A stretch of DNA of 64,000 bases from Macrocystis pyrifera (lineage: Eukaryota > Sar > Phaeophyceae > Laminariales > Laminariaceae): positions 496,001 through 560,000 of the forward strand of contig JASSKH010000020.1 of NCBI GenBank assembly GCA_031763025.1. Reading direction: 5' to 3'. The notes beneath the pieces are model-generated. The model was not told the DNA's origin and ran no database searches. It saw nothing but the letters and a program-made list of their open reading frames with translations. Both the position numbers and the translations under genes were made by a program. Position 1 is the first letter of the stretch, and each line of letters begins with the position of its first letter. Of this stretch, positions 48,901-57,974 are shown piece by piece.

Positions 48901-51900
48901 GACCAATCGACGAACAATGACCGGCGATTTACACACTTTCCGTAAGATCACTTGCCTGGTGAGCTGCGCCAGCTTCGCTCGTAGTAGTCTGTAGGCGCCT
49001 ACGACCCCTCGGCGTTCCGGGATACGAAGCAACATTGGGTAGAACGTGCACTGCCTTCGAGATGTCTTCATCGTTGCATATGGCTGAGAAGGCGGAATCG
49101 TGAATAGTGAGGGCGAGGCAACGGAAAACGTTTCTGTATTACAATACGAACTGTGGGGGGAGGTGTACGCACATTTGGCGACATTGGTATTTCGTAACGA
49201 GCGGCACGAATGGCTGCACGTGAGGCTGAAACTCAACTCACTGCGGTACACGGTGAATGTCTATCGTTGTGTTATTGCTTATTATCGGTATCCATCGCCA
49301 TATACCATTTATTACGACGTTTACATATTTACGTCCGATCTGCCAGCCCCGACTGCTAGCTGAGAGGTTACAATCATATACCGCAAAACAAAACAGGGTA
49401 TGATACGGCTGGCTGTACCTAAGTGGTCTGGAGGTTCGAGCTCGACATCTAAATAAAACCAAACTTCGTGAAAAATTGCACGTGAAACCGGTTTAATATG
49501 CTATGGCCCACAGCTCTAGATCACGAAACATATGGTATAACACGTAAAGTATGGATATTTATGTCAGAGTGAGATACACGGCAACTACTTGGGTATAGGA
49601 GACGGCGATGACGGCTGACACAGTGGCTACGGTAGACCACTCGCTGACGACGAATGGGCATTCATAGTCGCACCTATTTATTTCTGCAACTAGACGTCGT
49701 TGCTCCCCCCAGAAAATGACTCTACAAAATAGGTAAAAGCCTCACCGGGTGTGTTCGGCCTGCTTTTGGTCTGTTTGTCACCCAAACTATTGTACAAGCC
49801 GAATGCAACTACAACGACACAATGATTGGAAAGTTCGTCACTTGAAACAAATGGTGGGTAATAGTGTAGTTTCCGGACAAATCGGCATCCCTCTTTCGTA
49901 GAGGGCATCGTCTGCACACAGGTGAACGATACCCCCCCTCTGCGCGACATGGGCGAAACACAATCTGTCGTCGACACATTGCAAAACGGAGCACACCGTT
50001 ACCCATAACGAGTTCAGAGGTCGCCGAGAACTTGAAGCGTGTTCTGCGTTGTCTAATGCCTCCACAGGGATGATATTACGACCACCTTGAACAAAGGGGG
50101 GCTCCCGGCCACATGTGTGAACGACCCAAGGTGACGGTCACTCTCGACCAAAAGCACAGTCTGGGATGTCAGGCGGATCGATACGTGCTATGGAAGGGGT
50201 AGCGCCCTAAATGTGCCTGTACCTAAGCTCTTCGCTGGAATATATCTCTTCCCCATCCAAAAACTGATTTCAAGAAGGACAAAAGTGCAACCCATGAACA
50301 ATTCCATGGTATACGCGAAACATCCAAACATAGCAAACAAAAAAAATAAATCCGACGTTTTTGGGTTGCGAACCGCCCCATCTTTCCGAAAGCTTAAATG
50401 TCAAAACACGCTCGCCCTATCGTAGCAAACCTCGACTCACAGTTGTGGCGCTTGCTAAGATTTAGGCGGCACGTTTCGCCGAAGCGATGTAGGACTGACA
50501 GGGCTCCAAACCTTTGCGACTACCCAAAGTCGGTGGAATCTCGCTCATGATTCGCACTAGTTTTTGTTCTACACTTATTATGGTGGTTGGAATTGCTCGT
50601 CGTAGTAATTGGTTTAGGTCGGCTTTTCTTGGGCGAGGTGAGGGGAGAACGTCGTCTAAAACAAATCCTAAAAAGTCATGCAAGCTATTTCCACCCTAGC
50701 ACTTGTGCTGTGCTGTTCCTATGGATACATCACATACACGCGTTTTTGTTTAAGTGTTTTGACATATATCACAATCACAGCGCTAGCAGAAAGTATTTCC
50801 TGTCAGCTCAGAAGTCATGACGTCCCTGATATGCCTTAGCAGTGTCCCTTACCTTCGAAGTCCTCGACACCCGTGCACAAAAACGTCGCCGCGTGTTCGC
50901 TACGGCTCACAATTTCCCCGGGGGCTGCATCGAGCATGTCCGAGTCCCAGTCCTTTCGGCGATGGCGACACAAAGAATACGAAGAAGAAAGACTCTTTTG
51001 TATGGTACAGACGCTATTGACGTTGTAGATGGGTTAGATTTGGTTATTGATAAACAAATGGTTGATGTATCAAGTCTTCGCTTCCACTTCTTACAATATG
51101 ATTTGTACGGCCCTTACCCACCCCGATCCCGTCGTAGCCTAAACTGCCTCCAAGTAGCGATTCAAACGAAAAAGACCATCAAGAAATTATTCTGAATATC
51201 ACATATTTTGACGTCAAATATTTCACTGCAACTTGCAGAAATAAAACATGAGATTTATCCGTCCGAAACACTTCGTTGCCAACACAACGTAACGCGTACG
51301 TACCGCCTTACTTTAGGGCCGAATTGTTCGTCAGTTGAATAAATATATAAACGGTAGTCTTGTGTACTCACGTAGCGCGCCTGCGTGTAATCTACGCGCA
51401 TCTAGATGTTGTAGTTTCGTATCTGGTATATCAGATGCTCAGATTTCCATGAGGGGTATATGTTTCTTGCGCCGGAGTAAGACATACATTGTGAACATGA
51501 AATTGGTACTGAGTAATCACGGTGGTCCTTCACACGAGAAAAAGCAAATTTCTTACATTCATGTCCAGAGTATTGCATCACAGCATGTATCGATATCATA
51601 TACCAATGATAAAATATGAGCAATGCAGGGCAAGGGCCACGAGCGGAGTCGTGGCCTGTGCTATAAACACTCTATCCACTCCTGTTAACACTATTTTTTA
51701 TGTGAGTTGAGGAATTTGAGGAAATACGTCTGTAGATTTGAACGTGGTTTTTTGCGCCGACGCGCCAGACATAATGATATCTACCCTATTGATTAGAGCA
51801 CAACACACATGTGCTACGTGTGTTGGTTCGAGAAGCCCGGCGATGTCTCTGATTGGCAGGTAAATACCTAAACCGTTGATGTAGTCAGAAATATGTGTGT

Positions 51901-54371
51901 GTTGAGCGGTTGCTTGTTTTGTGCAGAACATCGTTGACTGCACGATTGTGCAGGTGAAGCACGCGATGTTTGTACCGCGGCCATGGTACTGCCGTGCTCA
52001 CTATTTCGTGCTTGCCCGTTTTCTCCCGTCGAGATGCTTATCTATTTCGGCCGATGTTGTAGTCACAGGCAGGAATTCAGCGAGAGGAGCTAATGTGAAA
52101 ACAACAACGTTCACCTTGGGAGTGATGATCTCCATTAGCCCAATTTCCGACTGGCGCATGCACTCGTCATATACATGTTGGGCATCAGCGTCCTTGGCTG
52201 ATCCTTGAGCCCTCATGAAGGCCCACATGTCCAGAGGCAGCTTTTGGTGACAAGGCTCCTCTTCTGCAGCCCAGGCAGACCTGTTGGCATATGTTGCGTT
52301 ATTCGTGTTCTTGTGTTTAAACATGGGAGTAGACCTAAGACAACTCAAAGTGCGCCAACTACGAATGCGGGTGGACAGCAACGGGTGATTGGAACTACAT
52401 AAAATGTGACGAAGCGCACATGGCGCAATGTGAGCCCAGATACACGTTGTTACCCTCAGGTCTCACTATCTCAAGTTCTACGAGTTTCCAAAGAGTAACT
52501 TATCGCATTTGCTACATTTCCGACTTCCCTAGCGGGGCGCTTTGCGGCGATATCTCAGCGAAGTATGCCGAAAACGGAAAGTGGCAACCCCAACACCTCG
52601 TGAGGTACCGCTACCTGTAGTGTGTCTATCGGCTGAAGACTATCAGGCAACTGTCACGCCCAAACACATAGCCTCTGTTCTAAACTGCCTCGTCAGCAAC
52701 AAAGAAAGTGTTCTGAACTGGAGACACCAGCATGGCACACAAATATACCGATGATGACGGTCTAGCTCACAGAGCTCACGTTCAATCGCAGGTTAGCTAT
52801 CTAACGCTAGTCATTGTGATGTGCAAACAGTTTATCGTTAGGGGTTTTCCGGGAAAACTAATGAGCATACATACCAGGTGTGGCATATCTTGCTCATGGA
52901 TATTAGTCGTGAGCTTGCTTGGTCAGGTCACTAAAAAATCAGTACAGGTTATGCCTCGCCCGTGACATAAGCGTTGCCGGGGGCTTGTACTGCATCCGGG
53001 AACCGTTGCACTAGGGGACCGAACGTAAGGTTTGCGCGTACGGGACCCGTGCACTAGAGGACCAAACTTAAAATTTGGGCGTACGGGGCCGTTACGACTG
53101 GGACCGCATCGATCCTCATGTGTCCTGTAGAAAACAAGCTGGAAATACGGGAATACTTGTATCGGGAGAGTGCTAGTGGTAAGTTGATTGGTACAAAGTC
53201 GGCGGAAACCAGTTGACGGCCGAGTTCGATTTTGTACTTACGAAGCCGGGGAACGACTAGTCGAACAATAAAAATGCTAGATTTTGTTAACGCGGTCTGA
53301 CGATTTTGTACCGATTTCAAGAACTTGAAAAAGAAGACTAATCTCTGAGAGGATGGTACGCCTAAAATCAACAAGGCCAACCGTTCGTACGAAAGTAGTT
53401 GTATCGTTTCGTATTTTTTCTATCGAATTCGGCCATCATCTGGTTTCCGCGGCTTTCGTACTAACCATCTTGCCACTAACACTCTCCCTATGGAAGTATC
53501 TCAGCATTTCCTGCCTTGCATCGATGCGGTCCTTGTGGGTACCGACCCCGTACGCTCAAACCTTACTTTTGGTCCGCTAGTACACCGGTCTCGTACGCCC
53601 CAACGTTACGTTCGGTCCCCTAGTGCACCGGTCCCCAAATACATTACAGGGTAACGGCTGAAGTGGAAGTCCCCAACCCCGAGCAAGAAAAAATAATCGT
53701 GTTTAGGTGGTGGAACACCGCACAGGCGGTACGACGGTGCCTGTACCGTCACACAAGCAGCCTGGGGTGCAACACGACCGTCCGTCACAGGATAAGGTGG
53801 CGGGGCGCGCCACCTCCTTCAACCAGTCCGTATTGCTGGGTGTTGTGGTTGCCTGTTCTACTTCATGTCAGCAGCGCATACAAGACAGGTGCGAATAGTG
53901 TCATATACGCAGCGGGTACAGTACGTACGTTTACCAGGTACAGGATGTCACGCTGGAGATCGAGATTTTGTGGGTCGCACACCACTTGGTATCACTATGC
54001 AATATTGGCTTTTGAGGGGGAAATTGACGTTCGAACGCGCCGGCTACAGAAACACCACTGCGTGACTGAAAAAGGTACATACTAGTTTCCGTGCAATTCA
54101 CAACGAGGTACGTACTTCTGGACGGTCACGATGGTCGTTTTTTCTCGGGTTCTCAAAGGGGATAGCACACGCCGTGCCGAACATTATTGGAATATTGTAG
54201 TGTTGGATAGCGAACGTACCTGACGGAAAAGAATGTTGTGCTGTTACACGGTGACTCTCCCATCTCAAGATGTCCAAGCGCACTGCCTAGGTCTAGTTGC
54301 CCCGACGCATTTCCCATTCCATAGAGAAGGACCAGGAAGGCTGCCGCTGACACAGCGCATATTAAATTCAT
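35978..54371 (-). CDS. Secreted subtilisin-family (S8) protein with C-terminal GDPH/root-cap-like module, 16 coding exons
   Basis: The hand-built model joins 54371-54220, 52280-52115, 50952-50853, 48855-48788, 48701-48546, 44994-44860, 44370-44291, 43560-43452, 43182-43079, 42384-42240, 41131-41084, 39541-39374, 38685-38523, 38026-37941, 37650-37476 and 36901-35978. All junction phases agree. With one surplus base discounted in the last exon it gives 926 codons including the stop. Domains in order: signal peptide (about 1-24); unrecognised N-terminal region (25-165); subtilase core (about 180-615) with Asp190 in VMSDSFN, Asn313 in FSSAGNS, FSSRGP in exon 13 and Ser540 in GTSAAAP; and a GDPH module (about 620-925). 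The core resembles bacterial and algal subtilases of the SDSFN type, which usually show DEGRAM...HDIAPGA. Here that stretch is EGSAMIELAFDIARGA, with no histidine, so peptidase activity is doubtful. The product is probably secreted or in the cell wall. Exons 5-16 are secure in identity; exons 2-4 rest on splice sites and phase; the 5' edge of exon 6 is uncertain. Confidence 0.85.
37094..37216 (-). CDS. Possible additional exon between exons 15 and 16
   Basis: A 123-base open segment with acceptor AAACCAG|G and donor GTG|GTATTG is phase-symmetric (1-1), so it could be included or skipped without changing the frame. It encodes APTQYVWWFRLKQTTRYDRW among 41 residues. I see no clear family. The junction of exons 15 and 16 also works without it. 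Confidence 0.28.
37476..37650 (-). CDS. Subtilase gene exon 15: end of the subtilase core
   Basis: It encodes VVTLADMMEMLTDYEYTIDA, then FGSDAGFGIISAQQMCRWVA and a Cys-rich tail. The GFGIISA segment matches the GxGxidA helix that closes S8 domains. Acceptor CTCAAG|G, donor CTG|GTGAGT, phase 1. Confidence 0.87.
37941..38026 (-). CDS. Subtilase gene exon 14: catalytic-Ser motif GTSAAAP
   Basis: It encodes FESFPGTSAAAPVAAAIATI and eight more residues. Ser540 in GTSAAAP is the S8 nucleophile and is intact. Acceptor AAAACAG|G, donor AGG|GTAGGT; phases fit exons 13 and 15. Confidence 0.9.
38523..38685 (-). CDS. Subtilase gene exon 13: FSSRGP block
   Basis: It encodes SVEGFSSRGPCLVGDSQGL and NHPVTTAADALQTSTPG. 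This is the FSSxGP turn followed by the rkPdvtAaD segment that leads to the catalytic serine. Acceptor CGACAG|G, donor CCAG|GTGCCT (weak at positions +3 and +4), phase 1. Confidence 0.88.
39374..39541 (-). CDS. Subtilase gene exon 12: FGHACATNAISVAA block
   Basis: The 56 codons contain SIHQTSGSSLENVNMHLLSW and GSMFGHACATNAISVAAID. The second block is the conserved FGHaaaxNAisVaA segment of SDSFN-type subtilases. Acceptor GTGCAG|G after a C/T-rich tract; donor CAT|GTGAGT; phase 0 on both sides. Confidence 0.88.
41084..41131 (-). CDS. Subtilase gene exon 11 (48-base exon)
   Basis: The 16 codons NPGSATVAVAPLGDFQ sit between a strong acceptor (CCCCCATGCCAACAG|A) and donor CAG|GTATGG. Both ends are phase 0, fitting exons 10 and 12. 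It is short enough that ordinary gene finders may miss it. Confidence 0.65.
42240..42384 (-). CDS. Subtilase gene exon 10
   Basis: A strong acceptor (TATTTGCTTGTCAG|G) leads into YFFPFISTSMKLVFLKWDND and ALYRLDPVFGL. This matches the beta-rich insert (lvLqWD...DlyL) seen before the last catalytic block in this subtilase type. The donor is TCG|GTCAGT; CAA|GTGTCG six bases earlier is a weaker alternative. It lies just left of the repeat boundary, so its left-copy partner is outside the window. Confidence 0.8.
43079..43182 (-). CDS. Subtilase gene exon 9
   Basis: The 34 codons plus 2 bases start DWECQTSLFGTATEAPC. Acceptor TTAACCAG|G, donor GGCAG|GTAAGA. It bridges the phase gap between exon 8 (ends phase 0) and exon 10 (needs two bases). 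In the left copy (487-590) Thr becomes Ile. Confidence 0.75.
43452..43560 (-). CDS. Subtilase gene exon 8: oxyanion Asn motif FSSAGNS
   Basis: It encodes FRDGVIASAVDDATEEHDVL followed by YFSSAGNSGLGH. The Asn of SAGN (residue 313 of the model) is the oxyanion-hole position. Acceptor CCAAG|T, donor CCG|GTGAGC. The left copy (860-968) differs by one Leu/Val change. Confidence 0.85.
44291..44370 (-). CDS. Subtilase gene exon 7: VIVDDI block
   Basis: Acceptor TGATCCTCAG|A and donor GA|GTAAGT frame 26 codons plus 2 bases containing TFADDIGVLADTEQCDVIVD, the substrate-side strand typical of the family. The split Asp codon is completed by exon 8. Confidence 0.85.
44860..44994 (-). CDS. Subtilase gene exon 6: region of the expected catalytic His (missing)
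   Basis: The end of the exon reads EGSAMIELAFDIARGANYKF, which aligns with the DEGRAM...HDIAPGA block of related subtilases as I remember them. The leading Asp and the His are absent (Phe replaces His). The donor is CAG|GCAAGT, a GC-AG intron with otherwise perfect consensus, and it keeps phase 0 with exon 7. The acceptor is either ACAG|CAG (44994) or CAGCAG|GAT (44991), so the 5' edge is uncertain by one codon or possibly more. Confidence 0.75.
47510..47774. repeat. Facing poly-G and poly-C runs in intron 5 (right copy)
   Basis: G19 at 47510-47528 and C25 at 47750-47774. Both lengths differ from the left copy (14 and 33), and one copy has an interrupted C run. Confidence 0.9.
48546..48701 (-). 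CDS. Subtilase gene exon 5: catalytic-Asp motif SDSFN
   Basis: The 52 codons contain GEDQTICVMSDSFNNLGLA followed by SGDLPAVDVV. This is the conserved block that carries the catalytic aspartate (Asp190 of the model) in this type of S8 protein. Acceptor GTGCCAG|G. The donor is AAG|GTACAG, and an overlapping GTAAGA is less likely because it breaks phase with exon 6. The frame extends upstream to 48917 in this copy. The left copy has a TAA there, but it lies on the intron side of the acceptor. Confidence 0.85.
48788..48855 (-). CDS. Subtilase gene exon 4 (68 bases)
   Basis: A very strong acceptor (GTTTTTGTTTTCTAG|AC) and donor CGT|GTGAAT frame 2 bases plus 22 codons, DWHDGASNVLEYSPRIKSCT and two more residues. 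It supplies the phase needed between exons 3 and 5. The intron that follows is only 86 bases, the shortest in the gene. Confidence 0.6.
50853..50952 (-). CDS. Subtilase gene exon 3
   Basis: Acceptor GAAAG|G follows a pyrimidine-rich tract, and the donor is G|GTAAGG. The 33 codons plus one base read DWDSDMLDAAPGEIVSRSEH and onward, and phases match exons 2 and 4. No family is recognised. A 117-codon open frame runs through the same DNA on the plus strand (50842-51195), but it has no splice or family support. Confidence 0.55.
52115..52280 (-). CDS. Subtilase gene exon 2
   Basis: Acceptor CAACAG|G and donor AAG|GTGAAC give one base plus 55 codons. It encodes an acidic, Cys-containing stretch that begins SAWAAEEEPCHQKLPLDMW and ends near EIITPK. 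I do not recognise a domain. By position it could be part of a propeptide. Its protein sequence is unchanged in the left copy (9531-9696). The frame stays open beyond the donor to 52001, so a longer form cannot be excluded. Confidence 0.65.
52986..53648. mobile_element. Fold-back element A (right copy)
   Basis: This is the duplicate of 10403-11065 at the same place in intron 1, so the insertion is older than the large duplication. Confidence 0.75.
54220..54371 (-). CDS. Subtilase gene exon 1: start codon and signal peptide
   Basis: The exon opens with Met-Asn-Leu-Ile-Cys and a hydrophobic stretch AAAFLVLLYG, followed by a small-residue cleavage region near NASG. This is a classic secretory signal peptide of about 24 residues. 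The donor is AG|GTACGT in phase 2. The first G of exon 2 completes an Arg codon, so the junction is in frame. No in-frame Met lies closer upstream. The start is chosen because the signal peptide begins there directly. Confidence 0.8.
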
Positions 54372-54521
54372 CCTTTCTCCAGGTTGTTGAAAGCAGCAGG
54401 CTCAAGTCGCACCCTCTGACAATGGACATTGAATGTCGCACGGCAGAGAGAAGAAATAAGTTTTATTAGACGAACCATGAAACAGGGAGGGCGCGGGGGG
54501 GGGGGGGGGGGGGGGGGGGGA
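54372..54521 (-). promoter_or_regulatory. Subtilase 5' flank with 26-base homopolymer
   Basis: The 120-150 bases before the start codon hold a G26 run (54495-54520, a C run on the coding strand) and a TAATAAAA stretch near 54463. The partner region 11789-11940 has G30 at 11910-11939. The run could lie in the core promoter or the 5' leader. No transcription start can be read from sequence alone. Confidence 0.35.
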
Positions 54522-55629
54522 TGAGAAACGTCCGGTCATGCATTTGTATATATCGTCGTTCCTTTTACACCAGAAGGCACTGTACTTTGTTTGTTATCCG
54601 TTTGGTGGGGTACCACGAGCTCTCCAACATCGCACTCTATCTGTTCAACACCTACAAGTTGAATGTGCCGCCTAGTTGACAGTACGCTGGCAGAGAATGT
54701 CACCATGATAACCCCTGGGTGCGTCAAGGCATGATGCATACCTGATATACCACACATAAGACAGGCAGTACCCTCACAAACATTGAACGGTTCCATTCCA
54801 ATATAATGTAGATACCTACTGCTATGTACATAAGTGACTTTTTTGCGGACTACTTCTACTTTTCTCCTATGACCGCGCGTCTTTTCACGCCCTCTCGGCT
54901 GCTGGACGCGTAGGGGGCTCGCGTGTACGTCATGGTCCAAGAGAGGGTCCCCAGCGGGCTCCGTGACGGGTGTTCTGTGCAATAAAAATTGGCATTTCTG
55001 ACAAAATAAAGCGGGGGACGCATTCCGACCTGCTAGAGCCAAACACGCCCATGGAAACCTCACAGCAAGTTTCTACAAGCCATCAAAGTTTTACTCCTCG
55101 CACCAGTCACGCAGCACAACTAGCACTGCACACGTAGCCTGGGCATAGCCATATCGTACTGGGCAAGCGTGCAGCCTGGTCGAGATCATATTGCTTGACT
55201 TCGTTCGTCGCACTGCCGTCCCGGCTCTGTGCGACTGGCGGTATCCCCTATCGCCCTCGAGTCTGCATCATCCGCAGCAGTGCGACCAGTGCATGAGCCA
55301 TGCCGCCCCTTGTCTTACCATAATACTCCTCGCATACGCCACGGCTCGGACTGCCTGTTTCCGTCTGTCTGCTGGCTGTACAACATAGAACCAATTCTCC
55401 TTGCGGTGGATAGTCCGTGTTAAACACTATATCTTGGAATCCTCTGGAGGACACACACTCGTGCAGCTGTGCAACTACAGCAGCAGTATGGTGCTCGTAC
55501 ACAGCAGCAGTGCAATGTACAGAATGTCATGGGCTTCCACTGCGTACAAACATTGTTGTGATATGTGTACAAGGGCTCGGCATGGGTACCCATGCCCCGG
55601 ATAGAAAAACATACTAGGTCCCAATTCGT

Positions 55630-57974
55630 AATTACTTTTTTCAAGAAACATAGATGAATGAATGGTTCGACTTACAGTTGTACGAACAGTATCAGGTCAA
55701 TGCCAAGTGGTGCAGGAAAAAGACCATGCCGAGTTTCAGTTCATAGTTTTTGTATATATCTCACTGGCATAGACCTACTTCTATGGTAATTTTTTGTGAC
55801 GTTGTTGCGGTCTTTTGCAGCGATCTCTGAAGCCCAAAAGTCAGAATCGTCTATTATTATTGGACAGGAAATCATCGCTACTTTTGATCTCAGTTCTTGG
55901 AGCGGGAAGAAATCACGTCAGTTCTGAGAGGTTTCTCGCATTTCTCAGAACTGAGATTACTCGGATTTTGTGCACTATAACATTGCTGCCCTTTATCTGC
56001 CCAGCTGCCGAGTACCCCATACACGCGCTGACGTATCAAACCTATCTACACGGTCAGCGGTACCTACTGCCGACGGCGCTTGTGCTTGCTTTTTCGACCG
56101 TTTTCCTCGAGGGGCTACGGCGGGTGTCCTCCCGTGCGCGCATGTCGGAGCCTTGCGCCACCGAGGAGTGTAGCGGATCTTTGGCGAGGCGAAGAGACAA
56201 GGGGGTTTATTTTCTTCGGTCCTGGAGATCTGTTTCGCTGTTCTTTGCTCCGCAAATAGCTTTTTGTCACAGGCTCGATGGTAGCTCTTTTCTCTCCGAT
56301 GTTCGATCTCTCGGCCTCGCTGATGCTACCACTTTCTCCCGACTCCCTTGCTTTGCGGGCCGTCATCGGCCAGTTCGACCCCCTCGGTCTTGCCGTACTC
56401 GGTCGCTGCCTTCTCGGGGTATCGCGCCGTTCTTAGTACCAGATCGTTAGATATCCCGATGATTTGGTGTTTATATAATTCAAAACACGTCATTTATTTG
56501 TTTTCGCCGGTAGAATGGAATGAAGGTTGTTGGGGAGTATGAATTCGGCCGAGTGTTGTCAGTTCGATAAGCAAAACCGATCGATCAAACCGGAGGATAT
56601 CATACGTGGTCCTACATGCTTGGACTGCCTACCTGTACCGCTGCAAGGTCTGATCCCTCGAGGGCATTGAGATACGAGAACTACTACAGCATTACTATAG
56701 AGGTGTTCTACTTCGAATATGAACATAGCTAAACCAAATGTCCGTAACAAGCCCAGATTCCAAAGACAGTTGTAACCACTCAATCGGTTGCACTCACAGC
56801 AACGTAGTCACTTAAAAGAATATCATATCGAGAGGCCAGGGGTATTTACTATTGATAAAGAATTTGCGATATACGGTCCCGCTATAAGATACGATCCTTT
56901 GTACCGGTACCGGTAAACTGTAAGACAACATGTTCGCCTTTTCATTTTGTGGTGAAAAACACGTGAAGTTATTTTGGCGAGAACTACTGGAAGTAATAGG
57001 GGTGGGTTTCGAGACTGCTTGCTCCCACTCCGAGTACTCCCAGTATGTCGGGGGTCTGTGCTGCTGTGGATATTGTGCTGCGTGTGCTTCACGTATATCC
57101 AACCTGAATATTCCGGAGTCCACACCGAGAATTCTGCTCATGTTAGCAGTGCCCTTTGCGGTTGTCAGGTTGTTCTGTATTATTGAATATCAGGCACCAG
57201 GTATCAGATATACGGTGTTCGATACTGCCTGTGCTCGCAGCATCTCGGCGTTAAATGTTTACTGCGATTATTGTCTGTAGCCATTCTTGAGAATCATACA
57301 AATAATGCGCGTATACCAGCACTGTGCACGAAACGAGTCCTGTGCTCGAGGTAATTTTTTATGCGGATACTGCAAGCTGACATGTTGTCTGCTGCGATGC
57401 TGCTACTGCTGCTGCTGGTGTTGCGGTGCGGTCGCACCAGTAACAGCAGCAGCAGCAGCAGTGGTGACGTTGTGGTTCTGCTGCTGCTATCGCTTTCATG
57501 TGAAACGAAGAGGCCATCTCTCCTGCACAATCGCCGTCGGCAGTAGGTACCGCTCGCCGTGTAGATAGGTGTGATGTGTCAGCGCGGGTATGGGGTACTC
57601 GACAGCTGGGCAAATAAAGGGCAGCAGTACTACAGTGCACAAAATCCTAGTAATCTCAGTTCTGAGAAATGCGAAACTTCTTCAGAACTGACGTGATTTC
57701 TGCCCCCTTTAGGAACTGAGATCAAAAGTAGCAAGGATTCTGTCCAATAATAATAGACGGTTCCGACTTTCGGCTTCAGATAACGCTGAAAAAAGACCGA
57801 AATAACGTCACAGAGAATTACCCTAGAAGTAGGTCTATGCCAGTGAGACAGATACAAAAGCTGAGAACTGGAACTCGGCATGGTCTTTTTCCTGCGCCAC
57901 TTGGCATTGACCTGATACTGTTCGTACTACTGTAAGATCGAAGAATTCATTTATGTTGCTCGAAAAAAAGTAAT
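55630..57974. mobile_element. Fold-back element C (right copy)
   Basis: This is the duplicate of 13047-15385. It carries an 8-base insertion in the right arm near 57734 relative to the left copy. A 211-codon open frame (55815-56450) runs through the left arm and is not supported as a gene. Confidence 0.7.

Noticed and set aside
54536-55063. 175-codon minus-strand frame upstream of the subtilase start
   Set aside because: The frame is broken by a short indel in the left copy, has a His/Cys/Arg-rich random-like composition and no domain; it is probably promoter or leader sequence.
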